Source: an uncultured Clostridia bacterium
GTDB lineage: Bacteria; Bacillota; Clostridia; Oscillospirales; Ruminococcaceae
NCBI GenBank assembly: GCA_947623585.1
Contig: CANQHA010000002.1
Span: 62,001-126,000, forward strand
Length of the DNA: 64,000 nt
Reading direction: 5' to 3'
This document shows positions 26,745-35,028 of this stretch, piece after piece. The translations under genes were made by a program, and so were the position numbers. A model generated the notes under the pieces. The model was not told the origin of the DNA. It saw nothing but the letters and a program-made list of their open reading frames with translations, and did no database searches. Every line of letters begins with the position of its first letter. Position 1 is the first letter of the stretch.

Positions 26745-26967
26745 AAAAGGTATCCATATTTTCCTCTGCCGGAAAATATGGATACTATCGCTTATCACCC
26801 CACCCCCACCATGTTGCCTGCGGGCAGTAAAATATCGAGGCCCCCGCCCCTCGAGGGGCGGGGGCGGTGCATTTGTCCCTATCCGTAGAAAGTTCGGCGG
26901 GGGTGGGGTGATAGACGATAGCATTCGCTAAAATTCCGCCCCGGGCGGGATTTTGCGAATACCTTTT
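26745..26967. repeat. Palindromic element, copy D (about 223 bp)
   Basis: A complete element: AAAAGGTATCC end, CATATTTTCC...GGAAAATATG hairpin, CACCCCACCCCC, central CCCCTCGAGGGG palindrome, inverse block, hairpin AAAATTCCGCC...GGCGGGATTTT, GAATACCTTTT end. Both ends carry the GATAGCATnC-type arm found only at the right end of copies A and B. It is directly joined to the repeat block on its left. Confidence 0.85.
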
Positions 26968-27052
26968 AAGCAATCGGCTCGACCTCCGCCCCAACCTCTT
27001 TCCGTCTTTTCCCTTTTGTCCCAAAACTTGTACTCGTTGCAAAAATTTCCTC

Positions 27053-27081
27053 TTTACAGAGGCGAACATTTGTGCTATAAT
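27053..27081 (+). promoter_or_regulatory. dinB promoter
   Basis: TTTACA and TATAAT with 17-base spacing. A LexA-like box lies within the spacer, so bound repressor would block RNA polymerase. Confidence 0.75.
27064..27075 (+). promoter_or_regulatory. LexA-like box 1 (dinB)
   Basis: GAACATTTGTGC fits the Gram-positive SOS pattern GAAC-N4-GTTC with two mismatches in the right half. It lies inside the promoter spacer. Confidence 0.55.
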
Positions 27082-27089
27082 CAAAATCA

Positions 27090-27101
27090 GAACAAATGTT
27101 T
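27090..27101 (+). promoter_or_regulatory. LexA-like box 2 (dinB)
   Basis: GAACAAATGTTT, one mismatch from GAAC-N4-GTTC, lies just downstream of the -10. It is almost identical to the perfect palindrome at 60112-60123. Confidence 0.65.
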
Positions 27102-27117
27102 GCGGGAGGAATCACCG

Positions 27118-28356
27118 ATGAGAGACATACTTCACTGCGACCTGAACAACTTTTACGCCTCGGTAGAGTGCCGCGACGACCCCTCGCTTATCGGGAAAGC
27201 GGTGGCGGTCTGCGGAAGCGTCGAAGCGCGGGCGGGGATAGTTTTAGCGAAAAACACGCTTGCAAAGTCGTTCGGCGTTGCGACGGGCGACCGCGTTTTC
27301 GAGGCGAAGATGAAATGCCCCGAGCTTACGATAATCCCGCCGCACATGGAAAAATATTCGGCGATATCAAAGCAGGTCCGCGCGATATATCGGCGTTTCA
27401 CCGACCTCGTCGAGCCTTTCGGCATGGACGAGTGCTGGCTTGACGTGACCGGCTCGCATTTTCTCTTCGGAAGCTCATATGAGATCGCCGAGAAGATACG
27501 CGAAACGGTGAAAGCCGAGACCGGGCTTACGATATCCGTCGGGGTCAGCTTCACAAAGGTGCTTGCAAAGCTCGGCTCGGACATGAAAAAGCCCGACGCC
27601 GTCACCGTTCTCTCGCGTGAGGATTTTCGCGAGAAGATATATCCGCTTGCGGCAAACGAGATGATAGGGATAGGTCCGTCAACCTTTCGTCGGCTCGAGA
27701 AGCTGCGCATACACACCCTCGGCGACCTCGCGCAGTCCGACCCCGAGGTCCTTTCGCGGCATCTCGGAAAGTGCGGAATTCAGCTTTGGAGGGCTGTAAA
27801 CGGTTTTGACGACGCCTGCGTTCACGAGCAGGATTATCGCCGGGAAATAAAGTCGATCGGAAACTCTACGACCCTGCCCCGGGATTTAAATACCGACGCC
27901 GAGGTCTGGCGAACGCTTCTCTCGCTTTCGGAGAATGTCGCGAGGCAGCTTCGCCGTGAGAATTTATGCGCGTCGGGCGTAGCGGTCAGCGTTAAGACGA
28001 ACGACCTTTCATACCGAGAATTTCAGACCGCGCTCGACTGCCCGATGTGCTCGGCCAACAGCTTTGCCGAGGCCGGCTTCAGGCTTTTTAAGACCCGCTT
28101 CGACTGGCGGCTGCCGGTTCGTGCGGTGGGGATACGCGCAATAAACCTCATGCCGAAAGAATATTGCCGCCAGAGCAGCCTGTTTCTGAGCGCGAAAAAG
28201 CTCGACCGCGAAGAACGTCTCGGAGAGGTGTCAGACGTCTTGCGCGAGCGCTTCGGAAAGGATATAATTTATCCCGCAAGGCTCAAAAACAGCCTCGAGC
28301 TGACCCACGACAAGGTAAATATTTTCCAGAGCAGCCACAGCTATGTGATATCTTAA
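27118..28356 (+). CDS. dinB: Y-family DNA polymerase IV
   Basis: A 412-residue translesion polymerase. The palm begins ILHCDLNNFYASVE with the first catalytic Asp. DECWLDVTG supplies the SxDE-equivalent acidic pair (here MDECWLD, with Cys in the usual Ala/Ser place), and VSFTKVLAKLGSDMKKPD and the helix-hairpin-helix IGIGPSTFRRLEKL follow. The little-finger domain fills about 240-350. The C-terminus (SSLFLSAKKLDRE) is the Firmicutes UmuC/DinB type rather than E. coli DinB, and no clear beta-clamp motif was identified. The start ATG at 27118 has GGGAGGA; longer upstream frames cross the promoter. LexA-like boxes predict induction by DNA damage. Confidence 0.92.
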   Translation: MRDILHCDLNNFYASVECRDDPSLIGKAVAVCGSVEARAGIVLAKNTLAKSFGVATGDRVFEAKMKCPELTIIPPHMEKYSAISKQVRAIYRRFTDLVEPFGMDECWLDVTGSHFLFGSSYEIAEKIRETVKAETGLTISVGVSFTKVLAKLGSDMKKPDAVTVLSREDFREKIYPLAANEMIGIGPSTFRRLEKLRIHTLGDLAQSDPEVLSRHLGKCGIQLWRAVNGFDDACVHEQDYRREIKSIGNSTTLPRDLNTDAEVWRTLLSLSENVARQLRRENLCASGVAVSVKTNDLSYREFQTALDCPMCSANSFAEAGFRLFKTRFDWRLPVRAVGIRAINLMPKEYCRQSSLFLSAKKLDREERLGEVSDVLRERFGKDIIYPARLKNSLELTHDKVNIFQSSHSYVIS

Positions 28357-28376
28357 CCGAGCGCATAAATAAATTA

Positions 28377-28556
28377 AAAGTTTTCGGTCAAGCCTTTTTC
28401 TAAAAGGCTTGTCAGGGTCGAGGGGTGAAACCCCTCGCCGCTGCCTTTGGGCAGCGGAAGAATTTACGGAGTGCGCTCCGCAAGGGGTGAATTAAAAAAA
28501 CAATCCGATGGATTGTTTTTTTAAGAGGGGACGCCCTGAAAGAGAGGGCGTCCCCT
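28377..28556. repeat. Cluster of five consecutive hairpins
   Basis: After dinB come AAGCCTTTT/AAAAGGCTT (28390-28410), GAGGGGT.../ACCCCTC (28420-28436), GCTGCC/GGGCAGC (28440-28455), AAAAAACAATCC/GGATTGTTTTTT (28494-28522, terminator-like) and AGGGGACGCCCT/AGGGCGTCCCCT (28526-28556). The opening AAAAGTTTTCGGTCAAGCC is shared with 34679-34725, so this is a second dispersed repeat family. No gene is visible between 28357 and 28730. Confidence 0.7.
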
Positions 28557-28661
28557 AAACATAGCGGCTTTCTTATACGTTTCCCCTTTGCCGAGCGATG
28601 AGCGAGGCAAACGAAAAAACCTCAAAAACTAACCCCACCCGCAAAAAGTATTGCGCATCGT

Positions 28662-28688
28662 TGAAACCTCGGCGCGGTTTTCAGCGAT
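28662..28688 (+). promoter_or_regulatory. Candidate ECF-sigma promoter (autoregulation)
   Basis: TGAAAC and CGAT with a 17-base spacer, 43 bases before the sigma gene. The -35 is a good match to Bacillus SigW/SigX/SigM-type sites; the -10 is a weaker match. Confidence 0.4.
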
Positions 28689-28730
28689 ATATATTATGGA
28701 CGTCCAAAAAATCAAAAAGAGGTGGTAAAA

Positions 28731-29285
28731 ATGCAGGATGCCGAAATCGTCGCGCTTTTTCTTGAACACGACGAGGGCGCGGTCTCGGCGGCTCGGGAAA
28801 AATACGGGAGATACATACAAAAGATAGCGTACAACTTCACCGGAGACCTTTCGGACAGCGAGGAACTTTTGAACGACGTTTTACTCCGCGCATGGAGCTC
28901 GATACCGCCGCAGGAGCCCAAGGACCTCAGAAGCTATCTTTCGATGCTGACAAGAAGGGCGGCGGTCGATCTTCTGAGAAAAAGAGGGCGGCAAAAGCGC
29001 TCCTCGGAATACAGCGTATCTTTAAGCGAGCTTGAAGAGTGCCTGCCCGGCGGCAGCGACCCCGAGCGCGAGGCCGATTCAAAACTTCTCGCCGAGGCGA
29101 TGAACCGCTGGCTCAACACCCTTTCGCAAGAGCAGCGAACGGCGTTCGTTTGCAGATATTACTACTCGGACCCGATATCGGCTATTGCAAAAAACATCGG
29201 CGCGAGCAGCCCGAAGGTAAAAAGTATGCTTTTCAGGCTTCGCGCCGGGCTAAAGGCTTTTCTTGAAAAGGAGGAAATTTTATGA
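28731..29285 (+). CDS. ECF-type RNA polymerase sigma factor 1
   Basis: A 184-residue sigma-70 family protein. Region 2 (about 10-85) contains YIQKIAYNFTGDLSDSEELLNDVLLRAW (shown in parts YIQKIAYNF and SEELLNDVLLRAW) and region 4 (about 120-180) TLSQEQRTAFVCRYYY and a helix-turn-helix AIAKNIGASSPKVKSMLFRLR. The ATG at 28731 has GAGGTGG in front. Its stop overlaps the next gene, a membrane protein that is probably its anti-sigma factor (ATGA). It is the same gene order as the second pair at 46.6 kb. Confidence 0.9.
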   Translation: MQDAEIVALFLEHDEGAVSAAREKYGRYIQKIAYNFTGDLSDSEELLNDVLLRAWSSIPPQEPKDLRSYLSMLTRRAAVDLLRKRGRQKRSSEYSVSLSELEECLPGGSDPEREADSKLLAEAMNRWLNTLSQEQRTAFVCRYYYSDPISAIAKNIGASSPKVKSMLFRLRAGLKAFLEKEEIL

Positions 29286-30247
29286 GGGCGGAAGATATAA
29301 TCAACGCCATGGAGATATCCTGCACCGACGCCATATCCGACGCGGCAGAGCAGCGCAGCCGCGCAAAAAAGCGTTTTGGGGCAAAAAAATTAACCGCGGT
29401 CGCTGCGGCTGCGGCGGTAATTCTGGTCGGAGCGGCAGCGGCCGCCGCCGGCGGGCTCATCGACGTCAAAAACGCTTTCGGCACGGTGATCGGTCAGGAA
29501 TATCGGGGCGACGCGTCGGACGAGATATCAATTCGCTTTTTGGGATTTGAAAACGGCGAACCGAATCTTGACATAACATTTAAAGCCCCGAACAAAGCGC
29601 CTTATCTTGATGTCGCAAAAGGGCTTGCGAGCATAAAACCTCTTTCATATGAGGTCACGGGCGCGGGCGAGCTTCTCAAAAAATGGGTCGAAGAAAAGGA
29701 AATCGACAGCGGCGGTATTTACTTCGACGATATGCACCCGCTGATAGCGATTGGCAGGCTTGTTGACGCCCACAAGATGAGCGAGGAGGAAAAGCGGGAA
29801 AAAGAAATTGCTTTCGGCATTGACTTCGACGATCTTGAGCCGGTCGGCGAACCGACCGTTGGCTGCGAAGCATATGACTGCCGAACCTCTGACGGCAGCA
29901 TTCGTACGATAACCATATCGCGCAGAGTTTATTATGTCGATAAAACCACCGGCGAGGAGATAAGTTTTCCGACGGAATCCGAAACCTATGAGGCAAAAGA
30001 CCTTGCGCCTTGGAAAGTTCCTATAAACGCGACCGGAAGCGAATACGACCCGACCGTGCCTCCGAAAGACGGCGTGCAAATCGTCACGGAGGACGAAAAC
30101 GCCGAAACCGTGACCCCTGAAGACGGTTATAACACGCTCGACGAGCTTGAAACGCTGAAAATTTCGATAGAGGGTCTGCTCATCGAATCAAAGGGCGACC
30201 AGCCGCTTGAGATCCGCGGGCACTGGATCGCAGAGCTTGAGGTATAA
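29282..30247 (+). CDS. Membrane-anchored putative anti-sigma factor 1
   Basis: A 321-residue single-pass protein. The N-terminal about 38 residues are cytoplasmic (DAISDAAEQRSRAKKR), followed by an Ala/Val-rich helix (about 40-62) and about 255 extracytoplasmic residues without a recognised domain. Coupling to the sigma gene by an ATGA overlap and the topology (short inner tail, one helix, large outer sensor) support an anti-sigma role. The short inner part lacks the zinc-binding HxxxCxxC motif of classical ZAS anti-sigmas. The signal sensed is unknown. Confidence 0.65.
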   Translation: MRAEDIINAMEISCTDAISDAAEQRSRAKKRFGAKKLTAVAAAAAVILVGAAAAAAGGLIDVKNAFGTVIGQEYRGDASDEISIRFLGFENGEPNLDITFKAPNKAPYLDVAKGLASIKPLSYEVTGAGELLKKWVEEKEIDSGGIYFDDMHPLIAIGRLVDAHKMSEEEKREKEIAFGIDFDDLEPVGEPTVGCEAYDCRTSDGSIRTITISRRVYYVDKTTGEEISFPTESETYEAKDLAPWKVPINATGSEYDPTVPPKDGVQIVTEDENAETVTPEDGYNTLDELETLKISIEGLLIESKGDQPLEIRGHWIAELEV

Positions 30248-30256
30248 GCGGGGGTA

Positions 30257-30479
30257 AAAAGGTATCCATATTTTCCTCTGCCGGAAAATATGGATGCTAT
30301 TTCAAGTCACCCCACCCCCATGAAAGGTACAACGGATAGGGACATTTTGTAACGCCCCCTCCCCTATTAGGGGAGGGGGCTCGCTAACTTAGCCGTTCCG
30401 CAGGCAACGTAGTGGGGGTGGGGTGGCTTAAATAGTATGAAATCACTCCCTCGCAAGAGGGAGCGATTGAATACCCTTT
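30257..30479. repeat. Palindromic element, copy E (about 223 bp, inverted)
   Basis: It occupies almost the whole gap between the convergent anti-sigma and GH2 genes. Its left end matches the inverse of the right end of copy B (AAAAAGGTATCC, CATATTTTCC hairpin), and its right end is the inverse of copy B's left end (ATAGTATGAAATCACTCCC, then GATTGAATACCC). It is therefore inserted in the opposite orientation. The central palindrome is changed to CCCCTATTAGGGG, keeping the pairing. Confidence 0.85.
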
Positions 30480-30485
30480 CCCCCC

Positions 30486-33400
30486 TCACTCCACCCTCAC
30501 CGAATTGAGGTCGAAGTCGCACCCTGGCAGGAAAAGCAGGGTAAGATCGGTCGCCCCGGCCGGAACATCTATGGGAAAACTCTGCGACGAGACCTCGGGG
30601 CCGCCGGCGAACTCGACGACATAGACCCTCTGCCCGCCCTCTGAATCGAACAGCGCGCGAATACTCTCGGACGGGTTGCGGGTGCGGCCGGTAACGGTCA
30701 GCGTTTTTGCGGCCGAGTTTAGCTTTAAGCCCGAGAACACCACCGTGACGTTGTTGCCGATCTTTTCGATGCGGCCGTCTTTTTCCTCGAAAGAATCGCC
30801 GAAAACGCGGTCGCGGTCGCAGGCGGGGATATCGGTGCCGAGCGCAGGCGTCTCGTCGAACTTAAAGCCTCTGAAGCGCAGGGGTTCTTTGAACGAGAAA
30901 ACAAGGTCGTGCGTACCTTTCAGTCTTTTTTCGAGCCGGTAGCTGTTGTTTTGATAGGTGTTCCAGCGGCTTTGCGCCTGATAGACGAAGCTGCCGATAA
31001 GTTCTCCGCCGCCGTCGAAAAGCTCAAAGGGTATCGGCTCGCTCGAATAGCTGAAAATGCCGACGGTGAGAAGCTCCGAGCCGATTTTTCCGAAATCGAC
31101 GCTGTCAAATCTTATTTTCGTTTCCTCTTTGAGGGTTTGGAGCCCGCCCTGCATTACGACCTGAAGCGGCGAGCTTGACGACGAGCAGAGCGACGCGCTG
31201 ACGAATTCGCAGTAAGGGTCGAAGGACGCCTCGCCGAAGCCCTCGTTTTTAAGCTCGAGCTCGGATATCACGGCTTCAAAGGGCGTGCCGTTTTTGCAGT
31301 ATGCCCTGAGGCGGAAGCTGCCGTCGCCGACGGCGCTGACCTTTGCTTTGAGGCCGTTTGATTCTACCCGCGCAATGTTTGTCACAACGCCCGAATCGCT
31401 CGTCGCCTTGAAGAAAACGTCATTTTCTCCGAAGGTCGAATTTTCGGGGAGAATCTTCGCTTCGGCAAAGACTGTCGGCTCGTCGGGGGTGAGAACGTTT
31501 TTTGAGAGCTTAAGCTCGATCTTTCTGACCGGGACCTCGGGGTTTTGAGCGCTTTCATAGTTTTCGTCCGTGCAGCAGGCGGCTGCTCCCGAAAAAGCAA
31601 GCGCGCGGAAGCAGGCGGCCTTATCGGGAAGCCCCTCGGAGGAGACGGTCATTTTGATATCCCCCGCGAAGTCTTTTGCGGCGATGATTGCGAGCAGCTT
31701 TCCGTTGAAAAGCCGCCTCGAGCTGCCCTTATACTGGTCATAGTCGGTCGAATCGCCGTTGTCGAGCCCTACGAGCCGCCCCGCGCCCGAAACGTTCACC
31801 CGAACGCGGTTTCGGGCGTTTTCGACCGGGTTGCCGTCTTTGTCGAGCATACCAATCTCCACAAAAATAAGGTCTGCTCCGTCGGCAAAAAGCTCGGTCT
31901 TGTCGGGCTTAAGGGATATCTCGGCGGGGTCGGAGAAGCTGCGTCGCACCGTCTCGGCGACCTTGTTTCCGTTTTCGTCATATCCTACCGCCCTTATCTC
32001 GCCTTTATGGTAAGGAACCTGCCAGCGTCCCGAGAGCTTTCCGAAGCCCGAGTGGTCGTGGCGGTGCCGCCCGAGGCATTCGCCGTTGACCCAAAGCTCC
32101 GACTCAAAGCAGTTTGAGAAAATAAACAGGTCTATAAGCTGCCCCTCGTTCCAGTCCCAGTGCGGATAAAGATGCACAAAAGGCTCGCCCCCAAGGTTCC
32201 ACTCGGCTTTATAGGCATAGTATGTATCTTTCGGGAATCCCGCCGTGTCGACGTGCCCGAAGTGCGAATTTTTGGTGTGAAAAGGCGTCGGCTCGCCGAT
32301 GTAATCGAGCGCCGTCCAGATAAACTGACCGAGCGAGAATTCCTTCACTCTGTCGATGGTTATATTGTATTCCGAGTTTATCGCGCCATAGCTCGTCGCG
32401 CAGTTCAAAAGCGATGAGCACTGCTCGTCGTCATAGGTCGAGGTGACGGTGGAGGCGGGGAAGTGATAAACTCCGCGTGACTGATATGTAGACGATGTTT
32501 CCGAGCCGTAGATTATCCAGTCGGGGTATTTTTCATGGTGCTCGTCATAAATCCTTTCGAGATAGTTATATCCCACGACGTCGAGATATTTTGCGCACTC
32601 CTGTCCGCCCTCGGTATACATCGTGTTCGAGCCGAGGGTTATCGGATAGGCGTTTTTATAGTCGTGCAGCCTGACGCATCTTACGAGCTCCTTTGTGACC
32701 TCGGCGCCCCGGGGCAGAAAGTTAGTGTCGGATATTTCGTTTCCTATGCTCCACATAAGCATACAGGCGCGGTTTCGGTCGCGTCTTATCCACGAAGCGA
32801 CGTCGCGCTCGTGCCATTCGGGGAAGAACCGGTGATAGTCGAATTTGTTTTTCGGGCGCTCCCACATATCGAAGCACTCGTTATCCACCAAAAAGCCCAT
32901 CTCGTCGCAGAGGTCCAAAAACTCCGTCGCCGGCGGGTTGTGAGAGGTGCGCAGAGCGTTTACGCCCATCTCCTTTAGAATCTCAAACTGACGGCGTATC
33001 GCGTTTTTGTTCACCGCCGAGCCGAGAGCACCGCAGTCGTGATGAATGCAGGTGCCGAGCAGCTTAAAATGCCTGCCGTTGAGAAAAAGTCCTTTGTCGG
33101 TAGTGAATTCAAGGGTTTTGAAGCCGATGTTAAAAGCAGTCTCGTCAACGGTCTCTCCGCCCTGCAAAAGCTCGGTTTTAAGGGTATAAAGGTTCGGCTC
33201 GTCGGGGCTCCACAGCTTTGGCGAGGGCGCAAAAAGGCTCAGACCGAACGTTTTTGCCTCGGGGCAAAGAAGCACCGGCGCTTTGATCTCGGCGACGGTT
33301 TTTCCGTCCCGGTCAAGCAGGGTGTGGCAGAGGATCGCCTCGCCGTTTCCCGAAAGCTCGGAATCGATTTCGACCTCAAAGCCGCCCGAGGTCTTTTTCG

Positions 33401-33842
33401 TGACGACGTAAACGCCGTCCGGCACTATCTCGCTGCCGCCCTTTTCGGTGAGCCAAACGCTGCGATATATCCCCGCGCCGGAATACCAGCGAGAGTTGGG
33501 GTGACGGTGCCGCGCCAAGACCTCAACGACATTCTCCCCCGGCTTAACGCCCGAGAGGGGCACGTCGAAAGCGGTATAGCCGTATTTCCACTCAAAAATC
33601 TCTTTGCCGTTGAGATATACCGTGCAGTCCTGATAAACGCCGTCGAAGCGCAGGGTATAATTTTTTTGAGGGTCGGCGACATCGACGGTGCGGCGATACC
33701 AACCGTCGCCGTCTTTATAGAGGTTTTCGGCGTCGTAAATGAGCCAGTCGTGAGGGATATCGACGGGCCGATAGCTTTCGGGCTTTTCATCGGGTCGGCA
33801 AAGGCAGAACTGCCAGCCGTGATTTATCAGAGTTTTTTTCAT
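30486..33842 (-). CDS. Glycoside hydrolase family 2, beta-galactosidase-like, with C-terminal extension
   Basis: A 1118-residue GH2 enzyme. Order: sugar-binding jelly roll (about 1-165), immunoglobulin-like domain, TIM barrel with LGTCIHHDCGALG, RTSHNPP and acid/base MLMWSIGNEISD, and nucleophile in IIYGSETSSTYQ. Then come DUF4982-like (ELWVNGECLGR) and Big-type domains (about 690-900) and a roughly 200-residue beta-rich C-terminus that may bind carbohydrate. The family also includes glucuronidases and other activities; galactosidase is the best guess. No signal peptide, so cytoplasmic. ATG at 33842 follows AAGGAGG. The upstream frame to 33908 overlaps the promoter. Confidence 0.9.
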   Translation of the reverse strand: MKKTLINHGWQFCLCRPDEKPESYRPVDIPHDWLIYDAENLYKDGDGWYRRTVDVADPQKNYTLRFDGVYQDCTVYLNGKEIFEWKYGYTAFDVPLSGVKPGENVVEVLARHRHPNSRWYSGAGIYRSVWLTEKGGSEIVPDGVYVVTKKTSGGFEVEIDSELSGNGEAILCHTLLDRDGKTVAEIKAPVLLCPEAKTFGLSLFAPSPKLWSPDEPNLYTLKTELLQGGETVDETAFNIGFKTLEFTTDKGLFLNGRHFKLLGTCIHHDCGALGSAVNKNAIRRQFEILKEMGVNALRTSHNPPATEFLDLCDEMGFLVDNECFDMWERPKNKFDYHRFFPEWHERDVASWIRRDRNRACMLMWSIGNEISDTNFLPRGAEVTKELVRCVRLHDYKNAYPITLGSNTMYTEGGQECAKYLDVVGYNYLERIYDEHHEKYPDWIIYGSETSSTYQSRGVYHFPASTVTSTYDDEQCSSLLNCATSYGAINSEYNITIDRVKEFSLGQFIWTALDYIGEPTPFHTKNSHFGHVDTAGFPKDTYYAYKAEWNLGGEPFVHLYPHWDWNEGQLIDLFIFSNCFESELWVNGECLGRHRHDHSGFGKLSGRWQVPYHKGEIRAVGYDENGNKVAETVRRSFSDPAEISLKPDKTELFADGADLIFVEIGMLDKDGNPVENARNRVRVNVSGAGRLVGLDNGDSTDYDQYKGSSRRLFNGKLLAIIAAKDFAGDIKMTVSSEGLPDKAACFRALAFSGAAACCTDENYESAQNPEVPVRKIELKLSKNVLTPDEPTVFAEAKILPENSTFGENDVFFKATSDSGVVTNIARVESNGLKAKVSAVGDGSFRLRAYCKNGTPFEAVISELELKNEGFGEASFDPYCEFVSASLCSSSSSPLQVVMQGGLQTLKEETKIRFDSVDFGKIGSELLTVGIFSYSSEPIPFELFDGGGELIGSFVYQAQSRWNTYQNNSYRLEKRLKGTHDLVFSFKEPLRFRGFKFDETPALGTDIPACDRDRVFGDSFEEKDGRIEKIGNNVTVVFSGLKLNSAAKTLTVTGRTRNPSESIRALFDSEGGQRVYVVEFAGGPEVSSQSFPIDVPAGATDLTLLFLPGCDFDLNSVRVE

Positions 33843-33879
33843 GGCGGCCTCCTTGAGCGCAGCTTGAATTTCCGATATG

Positions 33880-33908
33880 ATTTTAGCACTTATCGGGGCA
33901 AGTTTCAA
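33880..33908 (-). promoter_or_regulatory. Promoter of the GH2 gene
   Basis: Minus strand TTGAAA and TAAAAT with 17-base spacing and GTGC before the -10. No clear operator was seen. Confidence 0.65.
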
Positions 33909-33935
33909 TGCTTTTTAAAAAATTTGCCGCAAGGG

Positions 33936-33964
33936 TTGAAATTTTTTCTCAAAAATGCTACAAT
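33936..33964 (+). promoter_or_regulatory. upp promoter
   Basis: TTGAAA and TACAAT with 17-base spacing; ATGC directly precedes the -10. Divergent from the GH2 promoter 28 bases away. Confidence 0.65.
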
Positions 33965-33991
33965 GACAAAAAAGGACAAAGGAGCGAGATT

Positions 33992-34621
33992 ATGTCTAAA
34001 ATTACAATTTTTGATCATCCGCTGATAAAGCACAAAATATCCCTTTTGAGGGACAAGAGCACCGGAACGAAGGATTTCCGCACTCTTATTGAGGAGATAG
34101 CGACCCTTATGGGCTATGAGGCGTTAAGGGATCTGCCGCTCGACATGGTTGAGATCGAAACGCCTATCTGCAAAACCGTTCAGCCGATGGTCTCGGGTAA
34201 AAAGCTGGCGATAGTGCCGATTTTAAGAGCAGGTCTCGGAATGGTCAACGGAATTTTGGCGCTTGTTCCCTCGGCGAAGGTCGGGCACATCGGAATGTAT
34301 CGCGACGAAAAAACGCACATTCCCCACGAGTATTACTGCAAGCTGCCCGAAAACATAGGCGAGCGTCTCATAATCGTATTAGACCCGATGCTTGCGACCG
34401 GCGGCTCGGCGGTAGACGCGATAAATCTCATTAAGCAGCGCGGCGGCAAGCAGATCAAGTTCATGTCGATAATCGCTGCGCCCGAGGGCCTCAAAGCGCT
34501 GTCCGAGGCTCACCCCGACGTTGAGATCTACTGCGGAAACCTTGATGAGCGCCTGAATGAGAACGCCTATATCGTCCCCGGCCTCGGCGACGCCGGCGAC
34601 AGAATTTACGGAACAAAATGA
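33992..34621 (+). CDS. upp: Uracil phosphoribosyltransferase
   Basis: A 209-residue enzyme making UMP from uracil and PRPP (pyrimidine salvage). It shows the family start [12 protein letters not shown], then the ILRAGLGMV motif, the PRPP loop [12 protein letters not shown] and a C-terminal uracil-binding [12 protein letters not shown]. Length is standard. The ATG has AAAGGAG; upstream in-frame codons fall in the promoter. It is a single gene closed by a strong terminator. Confidence 0.97.
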   Translation: MSKITIFDHPLIKHKISLLRDKSTGTKDFRTLIEEIATLMGYEALRDLPLDMVEIETPICKTVQPMVSGKKLAIVPILRAGLGMVNGILALVPSAKVGHIGMYRDEKTHIPHEYYCKLPENIGERLIIVLDPMLATGGSAVDAINLIKQRGGKQIKFMSIIAAPEGLKALSEAHPDVEIYCGNLDERLNENAYIVPGLGDAGDRIYGTK

Positions 34622-34626
34622 TTACT

Positions 34627-34653
34627 GCGGGAGACCTCAAAATGGTCTCCCGC
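34627..34653 (+). terminator. upp terminator
   Basis: GCGGGAGACC and GGTCTCCCGC around a seven-base loop, followed by AAAGTTTTTT. Confidence 0.9.
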
Positions 34654-34678
34654 AAAGTTTTTTGGGAGCTTATAAATC

Positions 34679-34725
34679 AAAAGTTTTCGGTCAGCCTTTT
34701 GAAAAAGGCTTGACCGAAAACTTTT
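34679..34725. repeat. Long perfect palindrome
   Basis: AAAAGTTTTCGGTCA and TGACCGAAAACTTTT form the outer arms, and GCCTTTT/AAAAGGC pair inside. The first half repeats the start of the hairpin cluster at 28377. It may be a back-up terminator or a mobile palindrome. Confidence 0.7.
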
Positions 34726-34755
34726 ATTTCCGCCACCTTCCCCCCTTTTTACCCC

Positions 34756-34784
34756 TTGATTTTTTCACGCATATGTGCTATACT
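34756..34784 (+). promoter_or_regulatory. Promoter of the cysE-cysS operon
   Basis: TTGATT and TATACT with 17-base spacing and TGTGC before the -10. It starts the T-box leader. Confidence 0.7.
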
Positions 34785-34804
34785 GCATATAATATCAAAA
34801 AGCT

Positions 34805-35012
34805 GTGAACGGGAAGATACCGTGTTTGGCCGTATTTAAGAGAGCGGGGATTGGTGAGAGTGCCGCTGCGGCTGTCGGTTGGTGCGCCCGTGAGCTCGGC
34901 GGGGGAATAAAGTATCCCGCCGCGTGCGCCGCGTTAAGGCATCGAGCTATAAATCGGAGTGGAACCGCGTTTTTTAACGCCTCCTTTGCCTTTTCGGCGG
35001 GAGGTTTTTTAT
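34805..35012 (+). ncRNA. T-box riboswitch (cysteine)
   Basis: An untranslated leader in front of cysE-cysS that senses uncharged tRNA-Cys. The base of stem I pairs ACGGG (34809) with CCCGT (34887), and the AGAGAGCGGGGATTGGTGAGAG region is the typical stem I distal part. The specifier loop just before CCCGT offers UGC (34883-34885), a Cys codon, matching the downstream genes. The T-box core TGGAACCGCG is at about 34960-34969. A terminator (CCTCC...GGGAGG plus T-run, about 34980-35012) competes with the antiterminator formed by the T-box sequence. Open frames over this region are not real genes. Confidence 0.88.
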
Positions 35013-35028
35013 TTTATCGGAAAGAGGT

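Noticed and set aside
26427-26931. Several open frames in the repeats around 26.4-26.9 kb and 23.4-24.0 kb
   Set aside because: Arg/Pro-rich translations of palindromic repeats, no ribosome binding sites.
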